Of a stretch of 64,000 bases of DNA, positions 54,701-63,637 are shown piece after piece. Location: positions 8,495,501 through 8,559,500 of the forward strand of contig NC_021191.1 of the NCBI RefSeq assembly GCF_000389965.1. The letters run 5' to 3'. Under the pieces are notes generated by a model. The model saw only the letters and a list, made by a program, of their open reading frames with translations. It had not been told where the DNA came from and did not search any database. The translations under genes were made by a program, and so were the position numbers. The first letter of the stretch is position 1; each line of letters starts with the position of its first letter. Source of the DNA: Actinoplanes sp. N902-109. GTDB lineage: Bacteria > Actinomycetota > Actinomycetes > Mycobacteriales > Micromonosporaceae.

Positions 54701-57700
54701 CCGGCTGCGCCACCCGCGTGTCGCGGACCCGGTCGTGCTGGTCCTGCTCGATGCGCTCGTCGAACGCGGCCGGCGGGAACAGCAGACCGGCCCACTCCCG
54801 GCCCAGCTCCAGGTATTCGTGCAGTTCCGGGAACGCCACGAACAGGTCGGCGAGCGCGCCGGGCTGCTGGCTGCCCTGCCCGGGGAACAGGAACGCCACC
54901 TTGCCCGGCCCCGACGCGGGGGCGGGCTGCACGAGGCCCTTGCGCGGGTCGTGCTCACCGGCGAGCGCGCGGTTCAGCAGCACCGTCAGGTCGTCCAGGT
55001 CGGAAGCGACGATCGCGACCCGAACCGGTCCGGACCGGAGATCCGACTCCTTCGCCGCGACCGCGGCGACGTCGCGCAACCGGCCGCCGGCGGGCAGCTT
55101 GTCCAGCAGCTTGCGGACGCTGCGGTGCGCGGCCTCCGGCGACGTACCGCGGAACAGGAACAGCTCGGCCGGCCACTCCTGGCGGCTGTGCCGGGGATCG
55201 GCTGTCGGCGCGTGCGCCTGCAGCACCACATGGAAGTTGGTGCCACCGAACCCGAACGCGCTGACCCCGGCGATGCGCTCGGCGGCCGGGGCGCCCCACG
55301 GGCGGATCTCGGTGTTGAACGCGAACGGGCTGCTGTCCGGGCTCCACGCCGGGTTCGGGCGGGACAGCCCGATGGTGGCCGGGCGCACGCCGTGGTGCAG
55401 CGACAACGCCGCCTTGATCACGCCGGCCATGCCCGCGGCGCACTTGGTGTGGCCGATCTGCGACTTGACCGACCCCAGCACCGCGCTGCCCGGGGCGGCA
55501 CCGGCCTCGGTGAACATCCGGGTCAGCGTCTCCAGCTCGGTGCGGTCGCCGACCACGGTGCCGGTGCCGTGCGCCTCGACCAGGCCCACCTCCCGCGGCG
55601 ACACACCCGCTCCGGCGTACGCGCGGTCCAACGCCCGGCGCTGGCCCTCCGCCCGCGGCGCGGTGAGGCCGAGCGCCCGGCCGTCGCTGGCCCCGCCGAG
55701 ACCCTTGATCACCGCGTAGACCCGGTCACCGTCGCGCTCGGCATCGGACAGGCGCTTGAGGACCACGGCGGCCACGCCCTCACCGAGAGCGATGCCGTCA
55801 CCGGTGCTGTCGAACGTGCGGCAGCGGCCGGTCGGCGAGAGCGCGTGCGCCGAGGTGAACATCAGGTAGTCGTTGATGCCGTTGTGCAGGTCGGCGCCGC
55901 CGCAGATCATCAGGTCGCTGTCGCCGGCGCGCAGCTCCTTGCAGGCCGCGTCCATCGCGGCCAGCGACGAGGCGCACGCCGCGTCCACGGTGTAGTTCGG
56001 GCCACCCAGGTCCAGGCGGTTCGCCACCCGGCCCGCGATGACGTTCGCCAGCACGCCGGGGAACGTGTCCTCGGTGACCGTGGGCAGCAGCTCCTCCATC
56101 TGCGCCGGCACCTCGCCCAGATAGCCGGGCAGCAGGGTGCGCAGCGTCTGGGTCTGGCTCATGTCGCTGCCGGCCTCGGCGCCGAACACCACACCGGTAC
56201 GACCGTGGTCGAAGCCCGAGTCGTAGGCGTACCCGGCGTCGGTCAGCGCCCGGTGCGAGATCTCCAGCGCCAGCAGCTGCGTCGGGTCGATGCTGGCCAG
56301 CGCGGCCGGCGGGATCCCGTACTTGATCGCGTCGAACGGCACCGGGTCGATGAAGCCGCCCCACTTGGAGACGGTGATCCGGCCGGTCTGCCCCGGACCC
56401 ACCTCCGGCGCGTAGTACGTGTCCGCGTCCCACCTGTCCGCCGGCACCTCGCCGACCCGGTTGGCGCCGCTGACCACGGTCTCCCAGAAGCCGGCCAGAT
56501 CGGGTGAGCCGGGGAACACGCACGCCATGCCCACGATCGCGATGTCCAGCGGGTCGGCGACCTCGGGCTCCAGCACCGGGTCCAGCCCCAGCTCCACGCG
56601 CAGCTGGGCGACCCGGTCCGCGTGAGTCGCGGCGGCGGCGCTTGTCACCTGCTCGTGCAGCCCGGCAACCGTGGTGGCGGCGTCGCGCAGCACCGCGACC
56701 TGCCCGGCCATGAACAGTCCCTCGGCCGCCTGGGTCGCTTCGTCCACCTCGACCAGCCGGTCGCCGTCCCGGGTGATGCCCTTGCTGGCGATCCGCAGCC
56801 GTCCGACGTTGAGCATCTCCAGGCTGCCCCACACCTCGCGGTTCTCCACCCCGGCGCCTTCGAGCTGCTCGCGCACGGCGTGGAAGTCGTCGACGAAGTT
56901 CGACTGCAGGCAGCGGGTGGCGTGCCCCGGGGCGGTCTCCAGCAGGGCCGTGCGGGTCGCGTCGATGGCCTGCTGCTGGAACAGCGGCTGGATCGCGCCG
57001 TGGGTCACCGCCTCCGCGGTGAACAGGTACGCCGTGCCCATGAGCACACCGATCTGGACGCCCCGGCGCGACAGCGGGCCGGCCATCGCCGCCACCATCG
57101 CCGCGGACCGCTCGTCATGGATCCCCCCGGCGAAGAAGATCTGCAGCTCGGCGGCCGTGTCACCGCCACGCTCGGCGAGGAAGTCGGTCAGCACGCCCAG
57201 CTGCGCCTCCCACAACGGGAAACTGGCCCGCGGTCCGACATGCCCACCGCATTCCGCGCCTTCGAAGATGAACTTGCGCGAGCCGGCCTGCAGGAACTGG
57301 CGCAGCAACCCCGGCGACGGCACGTGCAGGAACGAGGCGATGCCGTCGGCTTCCAGCGCCTTGGCCTGCGCCGGCCGTCCCCCCGCGATGATCGCGACGG
57401 CGGGACGGATCTGGCGGATGACCTCGATCTGGGCGGTGCGCAGCTCCTCCGGCGCGAAGCCCAGCACGCCGACACCCCACGGCCGGTCCCCCAGCACCGC
57501 TGCCGCCTCGGTCAGCATCCGGTCCGACTGCTCGGCGTTGGCCAGCGCGAGCGCGATGAACGGCAGGCCACCACCATCGGAAACGGATTTCGCGAAGCCC
57601 GCCACGTCGCTGACCCGCGTCATCGGGCCCTGCGCCACCGGCAGGTCCACCCCGAGCGTGCGGGCCAGCGGGGCGCCGGAGGTCAGCGCCTGCCCCGCCT

Positions 57701-58472
57701 CGGCGTGTTCGAGGGCCTGCAGAACCGAGGACATGATTCCCCGTACGGCCGCAGCGGTGGTGCCGTAACGCCGCCCGAACTCGGCAGCGAGCCAGCCGTC
57801 CTGCCCGATCGGCAGCCGCACGCCCTCGCTCTCGATGCTCTTCTCGGTGCCGTCCATCCGCCGGATGAGCCCGGCCACGTGGTCGGACACCGTCGCCTCG
57901 GGCAGCAACACCAGCTGGATGTCGAGCACGACACCCGCCGCGCCGCCGACGACGCACGCCGCCGCCGTGTGCGGGCCGATACCGCCCGCCACCCACACCG
58001 GCACACCGAGCCCGGCCAGCCGCTGGAACAGCACGAACGAACTCAGCTCGCTGACCCGCCCACCGGACTCCATGCCCCGGGCGACCAGGCCGTGCGCGCC
58101 CGCCGCGAGCGCGGCCTCGGCCTCCTGCTCGTCGACGATCTCCACGAGCACCCGGTAGCGACCGGCCAGCGCGGCGACGTCCCAGCCGGCGTCGGCCGTC
58201 ACGATCACCAGCTCGACCGCGTCGCCGCCGGCGCGCTCGAGATCGGCTGCGGTGGCGGTGCACGCAGCGGTGATCCGGACCCCGAGCCCCTCGGTGGTAC
58301 GCCGCGCCGCCTGGCGCAGGGTGCGCAGGCTCCACGAGTCACCGGTGCCGAGGTCGAGGACGCCTGTTCCACCGCCTCGGAGCGCCGCGGTGATCTGGTG
58401 CGGACTCGGTTCCCCACCCGTGCCGCCGGTGACGGCCAGAACCAGGGACCTCGTCGGTGACGCTGTCTGCAT
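51723..58472 (-). CDS. PUFA-synthase-like polyketide synthase A: PfaD-like ER-KS-AT-ACP-KR
   Basis: A 2249-residue synthase, first gene of the cluster. About 1-560 is a nitronate-monooxygenase/PfaD-like flavin domain (GAECGGHVGPRASFPLWE, IFFAGGIHDERSAAM, QIGVLMGTAYLFTAEAVTHG), with its first 240 residues forming a second, degenerate copy. KS about 640-1085 (Cys near 832 in VDAACASSLAAMD); AT about 1190-1500 (Ser near 1282, GGHSYGELVAL); one ACP near 1670-1750 (Ser near 1705 in LSVDSIKRAEV); ketoreductase about 1800-2249 (IGGARGITPWFARTV; MFGSIAAAYGNRGQSDYAAAND). ATG at 58472 has GGGAG 5 bases upstream. PfaD proteins are trans enoyl reductases of PUFA synthases; here that activity is fused. 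Confidence 0.92.
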   Translation of the reverse strand: MQTASPTRSLVLAVTGGTGGEPSPHQITAALRGGGTGVLDLGTGDSWSLRTLRQAARRTTEGLGVRITAACTATAADLERAGGDAVELVIVTADAGWDVAALAGRYRVLVEIVDEQEAEAALAAGAHGLVARGMESGGRVSELSSFVLFQRLAGLGVPVWVAGGIGPHTAAACVVGGAAGVVLDIQLVLLPEATVSDHVAGLIRRMDGTEKSIESEGVRLPIGQDGWLAAEFGRRYGTTAAAVRGIMSSVLQALEHAEAGQALTSGAPLARTLGVDLPVAQGPMTRVSDVAGFAKSVSDGGGLPFIALALANAEQSDRMLTEAAAVLGDRPWGVGVLGFAPEELRTAQIEVIRQIRPAVAIIAGGRPAQAKALEADGIASFLHVPSPGLLRQFLQAGSRKFIFEGAECGGHVGPRASFPLWEAQLGVLTDFLAERGGDTAAELQIFFAGGIHDERSAAMVAAMAGPLSRRGVQIGVLMGTAYLFTAEAVTHGAIQPLFQQQAIDATRTALLETAPGHATRCLQSNFVDDFHAVREQLEGAGVENREVWGSLEMLNVGRLRIASKGITRDGDRLVEVDEATQAAEGLFMAGQVAVLRDAATTVAGLHEQVTSAAAATHADRVAQLRVELGLDPVLEPEVADPLDIAIVGMACVFPGSPDLAGFWETVVSGANRVGEVPADRWDADTYYAPEVGPGQTGRITVSKWGGFIDPVPFDAIKYGIPPAALASIDPTQLLALEISHRALTDAGYAYDSGFDHGRTGVVFGAEAGSDMSQTQTLRTLLPGYLGEVPAQMEELLPTVTEDTFPGVLANVIAGRVANRLDLGGPNYTVDAACASSLAAMDAACKELRAGDSDLMICGGADLHNGINDYLMFTSAHALSPTGRCRTFDSTGDGIALGEGVAAVVLKRLSDAERDGDRVYAVIKGLGGASDGRALGLTAPRAEGQRRALDRAYAGAGVSPREVGLVEAHGTGTVVGDRTELETLTRMFTEAGAAPGSAVLGSVKSQIGHTKCAAGMAGVIKAALSLHHGVRPATIGLSRPNPAWSPDSSPFAFNTEIRPWGAPAAERIAGVSAFGFGGTNFHVVLQAHAPTADPRHSRQEWPAELFLFRGTSPEAAHRSVRKLLDKLPAGGRLRDVAAVAAKESDLRSGPVRVAIVASDLDDLTVLLNRALAGEHDPRKGLVQPAPASGPGKVAFLFPGQGSQQPGALADLFVAFPELHEYLELGREWAGLLFPPAAFDERIEQDQHDRVRDTRVAQPVLGITGLAADHVLRRLGVRPDMAGGHSYGELVALCTTGAFDPATLLDLSKQRAAAILDAAGDDPGTMAAVSGDAGRISEVLTAAGLAGDVVLANHNSPTQVVISGPTAAIERATAALKEAGLKARGIPVAVAFHSPVVAGGCATFADVLAGREIGVPSVPVWSNSSAEPYPADADAVRAGLAAQIGAPVRFAEQIEAMYAAGARTFVEAGPGQVLAKLVKAVLGDRPHLVVTVDGRPGQGLRALLTAAAELACAGVGVRTGWLFAGRDVADPATAHPNRPIWTVDGQVVRDSGGDCLPGGMTPARRIEIEEFTVTAVQGPEGVRDSRSDLVSEFLRTSRELIASQREVLLAYLGENQGGRLVWQAAEPVAAPASAVVAVPVAAPVSPAPVTVPAVAVHYPTIAETEAVLAPPAADVQGAVLAVISERTGYPEELIELDLDLEADLSVDSIKRAEVAGEVADRLGLAVEGDESELEDLVKARTVRAMVTWLDRKINAASPVVAELAVRAAESEAPPPRAGIAPQRLIEQLAATVPAPSDGTALTGARLLVTGGGAVGVQVAELLVEAGAEPVVGSLADDPAGMDGVLVLDGLTDDAEALLPGAFGFLKNALAAGPRWLIAAGPAGGSARTDGLTGLFRTIAREYPETVARYVEGTAEDIVTELLDATTAPVVYHRPEGRLIGQLTPVGLGMLADGGAGPAGDGAAEAQAIGLDQDSVLVLIGGARGITPWFARTVAAAARCRVELVGRTVLPQTAEDPELAAAADKAALRKTLAGRGMRSPAEIDRTASAILAAREVDATVAELTELGATVRYHSLDVRDDDATHRLIKGIHDEYGRIDGLVYAAGIIEDKLIGDKDPASFERVFRTKVDGARSVLAGLDACGAAPRFVVMFGSIAAAYGNRGQSDYAAANDALDAMGTRWSRETGHRALTVHWGPWAPVGQHGGMVTPELTAEYARRGIGLIDPEEGALSLLRELAWGDAARTSVVLTASGW

Positions 58473-58928
58473 TGGACTCCCGTTTCGGTTTTCGGGCACG
58501 GTAGAACGGACGCGCAAGGGCGCAGGCGGCAAGAAGAATGGGAATACGTGAATTTTGCTCGTCGCGGACGCTATCGACCATGAGTTACAGCAGAGTTACA
58601 GTTTTTCGGTCCCATCCGCGAAGACTCGTTCCCGGCGGCTCGCGGACCCCCGCCGCCGTCACCTGCGGCAATACCGCATCACGGTGATATTTCAGATGGG
58701 ATTGGTAGAGATAGCGCAAGCGGTCGGACCGGCGGAAGCCTTGCTCATTGCCCGGGCCAACCTACGGTGACGTAACCACAAGGTGACCGTCTTTCCGGGG
58801 TGGTCCAACCGGCCCTCGGACGCCGTTCGCGGCGGCCCAAAAAACTTGACTTTTCTTCCACCCATTCCGCCGGCGTCCCCGGACGGTGACGGAGGGTACG
58901 GTGCCAGCCGCCGTCGTGCTGGCAAGAT
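58473..58928. promoter_or_regulatory. 456-bp divergent promoter region of the synthase cluster and tetR
   Basis: No gene. AT-richer than its surroundings in three patches. It holds paired direct repeats on the minus strand (see 58582-58601) and, on the plus strand, TTGACT at 58846-58851 as a possible -35 hexamer for the TetR gene, without a good partner. The region must carry the start of the 15-kb synthase transcript. Confidence 0.5.
58582..58601 (-). promoter_or_regulatory. Two direct repeats with 11-bp period upstream of synthase A
   Basis: CTGTAACTC occurs twice on the minus strand (complements of 58593-58601 and 58582-58590) with an 11-base period. About 9 bases downstream lies TAGCGT, a possible -10 box. 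Heptamer direct repeats of this period, placed just upstream of a -10 box, are the known arrangement of SARP-type activator sites. No SARP gene is in the window. Confidence 0.45.
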
Positions 58929-59624
58929 ATGCGGGTGAGTGACCACAGCAACTCCCGCGAGCGGACCAGCGGCCGCCGAGCCCGCCCCGCCACGCCGGCG
59001 GCCACCACGTCGCGCGTCCGGATGTCCGCGGCGCAGCGGCGCGAACAGCTGATCGCGATCGGCCGGCAGCTGTTCGCCGAGCGGGGCTACGACGCGACGT
59101 CGGTGGAGGAGGTGGCAGCGCGGGCTAAGGTCTCGAAGCCGGTGATCTATGAGCACTTCGGCGGCAAGGAGGGCCTGTACGCCGTTGTGGTGGACCGGGA
59201 GGTGCGCGCGCTGCTCGAGCGCATCGCCGCCGCGCTGACCGCCGGGCATCCGAGGGAGCTGCTGGAGCAGGCCGCGCTGGCGTTGCTGGACTACATCGAG
59301 GAGGAGCCGCACGGGTTCCGGGTGCTGGTCCGCGAGTCACCGGTGCTGCAGTCGGCGGGCAATTTCTCCAGCGTCATGAACGACGTGGCGCACCAGGTGG
59401 AGCACATCCTCGGGGACGAGTTGAAGGCGCGCAGCCTGGACCCGAAGTTCGCCGAGCTGTACTCGCAGGCGCTGGTCGGCATGGTGGCGCTGTCGGGTCA
59501 GTGGTGGCGGGAGGCGCGCAAGCCGAAGAAGGAGATGGTGGCGGCGCACCTGGTGAACTTGGCCTGGAACGGGTTGTCGCACCTGGAGGCCAAGCCCACC
59601 CTGACGACCCGTACGGTGCGCTGA
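58929..59624 (+). CDS. TetR-family transcriptional regulator
   Basis: A 231-residue TetR/AcrR-type regulator. A basic, disordered N-terminal tail of about 30 residues (RERTSGRRARPATPAATTS) precedes the helix-turn-helix (SAAQRREQLIAIGRQLFAER ... KVSKPVIYEHFGGKEGLYAV). The ligand domain includes VLVRESPVLQSAGNFSSVM and QWWREARKPKKE. GTG at 58935 is an alternative start. It is divergent from the synthase operon but resembles TetR regulators commonly found near the ABC-F/ispE block in actinomycetes, so it may be a core regulator rather than the cluster's own. Confidence 0.9.
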   Translation: MRVSDHSNSRERTSGRRARPATPAATTSRVRMSAAQRREQLIAIGRQLFAERGYDATSVEEVAARAKVSKPVIYEHFGGKEGLYAVVVDREVRALLERIAAALTAGHPRELLEQAALALLDYIEEEPHGFRVLVRESPVLQSAGNFSSVMNDVAHQVEHILGDELKARSLDPKFAELYSQALVGMVALSGQWWREARKPKKEMVAAHLVNLAWNGLSHLEAKPTLTTRTVR

Positions 59625-59627
59625 GGC

Positions 59628-60089
59628 TCAGACGGCCGCGCGGGTCTGGTCCTGCTCGGTGTGCTCGGCGCCCTCGGAACCGACCTTGCCGTAGAGGCCG
59701 GCGGTGAGGACCGCCAGGCCGATCAGGGTGACGACGATGACGTTCACCATGGAGAAGTCGAGGATGTTCGCGTCGGTCTGGATGACCGCGAGCATCACCA
59801 TGGCGACGCCGATCAGCGCCCAGCCGAGGATGACGTTGGCGCGGTGGTGGGCGTTGCCGCCACGGGCCGCAGCGACCAGCACGGCGACCCCGAGCAGGGT
59901 GGTCACCCAGGCGCCGGCCGGGTTGAAGCGGAGGCCGAGCGCCCAGTCACCGGCCACGCGGCCGAAGAAGTCGTCGCCTGAGGACACGGCGATGCCGAGG
60001 ATCCCGGCGAGGGTGAGGTAGAGACCGGCAACTCCGGCGAGGAGGCGGTACGGCGTACGGAGGTGGTGGTTGAGGGGGTAGTGAGCCAT
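59628..60089 (-). CDS. DUF4383 membrane protein
   Basis: A 153-residue membrane protein with four predicted helices (LLAGVAGLYLTLAGILGIAV, WVTTLLGVAVLVAAA, VILGWALIGVAMVMLAVI, VIVVTLIGLAVLTAGLYG) and the DUF4383 opening HYPLNHHLRTPYRLLAGVAG. The ATG shares one base with the stop of the paralogue upstream (TGATG). The two are about equal in length and plainly homologous, so they arose by tandem duplication. It converges on the TetR gene with only 3 bases between stops. Function unknown. Confidence 0.85.
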   Translation of the reverse strand: MAHYPLNHHLRTPYRLLAGVAGLYLTLAGILGIAVSSGDDFFGRVAGDWALGLRFNPAGAWVTTLLGVAVLVAAARGGNAHHRANVILGWALIGVAMVMLAVIQTDANILDFSMVNVIVVTLIGLAVLTAGLYGKVGSEGAEHTEQDQTRAAV

Positions 60090-60553
60090 CAGGCCCGCGC
60101 CTCGCGCTCCCGCACCTGCCGGGGCGCGCCGGCGTGCGTCTCCGGGGCGACCTTGCTGTAGAGCCCGGCCGTGATGAGGATGAGCCCGACCAGGTAGGTG
60201 ACGATCACCGTGGCGATGCTGAAGTCGAGGAAGTTGGCGTCGGTGCGGGAGACCGCGAGCTCGTAGCTGCCGATCGCGACGAGGCCCCAGCCGAAGTACT
60301 TGTCGACCTCGACGTCGGAGTTGCGCCCGATCACGGCGGCGATCACCACGATCGCGCCGATCAGCAACGAGATGATCGACCAGAACAGGTTGGCCTGCTG
60401 GCCCAGCACCTTGTCGCCCGCGTCGCCGAACAGGCCGTCACCGGCGGTCACGATGATGCCCACGACGCCGAAGACGATCAGGTACAGCCCGCAGAGCGCG
60501 CTGAGGGCGCGGTAGATCGGCCGCAGCGGGTGATTGACCGGGGTGTGCGCCAT
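60089..60553 (-). CDS. DUF4383 membrane protein, tandem paralogue
   Basis: A 154-residue membrane protein of the DUF4383 family: NHPLRPIYRALSALCGLYLI at the start, four membrane helices (including LFWSIISLLIGAIVVIAAVI and VIVTYLVGLILITAGLYSKV), and a charged C-terminal tail. The shared segment RTDANFLDFSIATVIV matches QTDANILDFSMVNVIV of the neighbour. ATG at 60553 has GGGAGAC upstream; the longer frame to 60601 lacks a ribosome site. It overlaps the next gene by one base. Confidence 0.85.
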   Translation of the reverse strand: MAHTPVNHPLRPIYRALSALCGLYLIVFGVVGIIVTAGDGLFGDAGDKVLGQQANLFWSIISLLIGAIVVIAAVIGRNSDVEVDKYFGWGLVAIGSYELAVSRTDANFLDFSIATVIVTYLVGLILITAGLYSKVAPETHAGAPRQVREREARA

Positions 60554-60631
60554 GGTGTCCGTCTCCCAAAGTCCGTAAGTGCTACCGCGATTCTCGCGCA
60601 TCGCGGGATCGGGCGCAGGAGCACCCCCGGA

Positions 60632-62428
<1,797 letters not shown>

Positions 62429-62453
62429 GATGAGGTCAAGGGTAGCCGCTGGA

Positions 62454-63401
62454 TCAGACCACCCGGGCGCCGGGCATCGGCCCGCGGGCCGCGACCGCGG
62501 CCCGGCACACCCCGGACGCCTCCAACTCGGCGGCCACCTTCTCGGCGTGTCCGGCGTCGTTGGCCAGGAACACGCAGGTGGGACCGGAGCCGGAGACGAT
62601 GCCGGCCACCGCGCCGGCGGCATGACCGGCCCGCAGCACGTCGCCCAGCGCCGGGCGCAACGAGACCGCGGCCGGTTGCAGGTCGTTGGCCAGGGCCTCG
62701 CCGAGCACCGCGGGCTTGCGCTGGCGCAACGCGGCCATCAGGTGGTCCGGGCTCGCCAGCGGGGCCGGTGACCAGCTGCCGTCCCGCAGCCGGTCGAGCT
62801 CGCGGTAGACCGCCGGGGTGGACAGCCCGCCGTCGGCGATGGCGACCACCCAGTGCCAGGTGGTCGGCCGGGCGAGGACCGGGCTGACCGCCTCGCCGTG
62901 CCCGGTGCCCAGCGCGGTGCCGCCGTGCAGCAGGAACGGCACGTCAGAACCCAGCTCGGCGCCGATGTCGGCCAGCTCCTCCTTGGCGTAGCCGGTGCCC
63001 CACAACAGATCGCAGGCCAGCAGCGTGGCGGCGGCATCCGCACTGCCGCCGGCCAGACCCCCGGCCAGCGGGATGGATTTGCGCAGGTGCAGCCGGGCAT
63101 AGGCGGGGACCCGCGCCTTCTGCGCCAGCGCCCGGGCGGCCCGGATGATCAGGTTGCTCTCGTCCAGGGCGAGCTCGCCGGTGCCCTCACCCTCCATGGT
63201 GAGCGTGAGCGTGTCCCCGGGCCGGGCGGTCAGCTCGTCGAACAGGCTGATCGCGTGATAGACGGTGTTCAGCTCGTGGAACCCGTCGGGCCGCAGCGCA
63301 CCGACCCCCAGGTGCAGATTGATCTTGGCGGGCACCCGGACCCGCACCGGCCCGGAGTACCGGCGCGGCTTGTCGTCGTCCGGCCCCCACGCCTCCGTCA
63401 C
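62454..63401 (-). CDS. ispE: 4-diphosphocytidyl-2-C-methyl-D-erythritol kinase
   Basis: GHMP-family kinase (315 residues) in the MEP pathway to isoprenoid precursors. Motifs: RVPAKINLHLGVGALRPDGF, the ATP-binding PLAGGLAGGSADAAATLLAC and GIVSGSGPTCVFL near the end. GTG at 63401 overlaps the stop of the short ORF before it (GTGA). It lies in the conserved rsmA-ispE-ABC-F order of actinobacteria. The unusual feature is the intervening small ORF between rsmA and ispE, translationally coupled on both sides. Confidence 0.95.
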   Translation of the reverse strand: MTEAWGPDDDKPRRYSGPVRVRVPAKINLHLGVGALRPDGFHELNTVYHAISLFDELTARPGDTLTLTMEGEGTGELALDESNLIIRAARALAQKARVPAYARLHLRKSIPLAGGLAGGSADAAATLLACDLLWGTGYAKEELADIGAELGSDVPFLLHGGTALGTGHGEAVSPVLARPTTWHWVVAIADGGLSTPAVYRELDRLRDGSWSPAPLASPDHLMAALRQRKPAVLGEALANDLQPAAVSLRPALGDVLRAGHAAGAVAGIVSGSGPTCVFLANDAGHAEKVAAELEASGVCRAAVAARGPMPGARVV

Positions 63402-63637
63402 GGAGCGATGTCCCGCACGGGCAGCTTGACCTCGAACGGCGCGGTCAGCACGAGCTCAGCGTTCTCGTCAGCATCGGCCGCCGGCTCGTAGTGCCCGTCC
63501 ACCAGGTCGTAGGCGAAGACATGCAGCGGGTTCTGCTCGATCCGCCAGAAGTGCGGGATGCCGGCAGCGGCGTACTCGACCGGTTTCTCCATCCGGTCGC
63601 GCCGCTTGGTGCCGGGAGAGACCACCTCTGCCGTCAT
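63398..63637 (-). CDS. Truncated Uma2-family nuclease-like protein
   Basis: A 79-residue protein equal to the C-terminal part of Uma2-type putative restriction endonucleases: VVSPGTKRRDRMEKPVEYAA, AGIPHFWRIEQ and then a beta-rich tail ending VKLPVRDIAP. In full-length proteins (about 190 residues) the first of these follows the active-site aspartate and glutamate; the segment here keeps the VVSPG strand with Glu but lacks the N-terminal half. It has a 4-base overlap with rsmA on one side (ATGA) and with ispE on the other (GTGA), so it is well fitted into the operon. It may be a relic or a retained small domain. Confidence 0.75.
   Translation of the reverse strand: MTAEVVSPGTKRRDRMEKPVEYAAAGIPHFWRIEQNPLHVFAYDLVDGHYEPAADADENAELVLTAPFEVKLPVRDIAP

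Noticed and set aside
58929..59624. TetR gene considered as the dedicated regulator of the synthase cluster
   Set aside because: It is divergent from the cluster, but no operator-like palindrome was found in the synthase promoter and similar regulators sit near the core ABC-F/ispE genes, so I only list it as possible.
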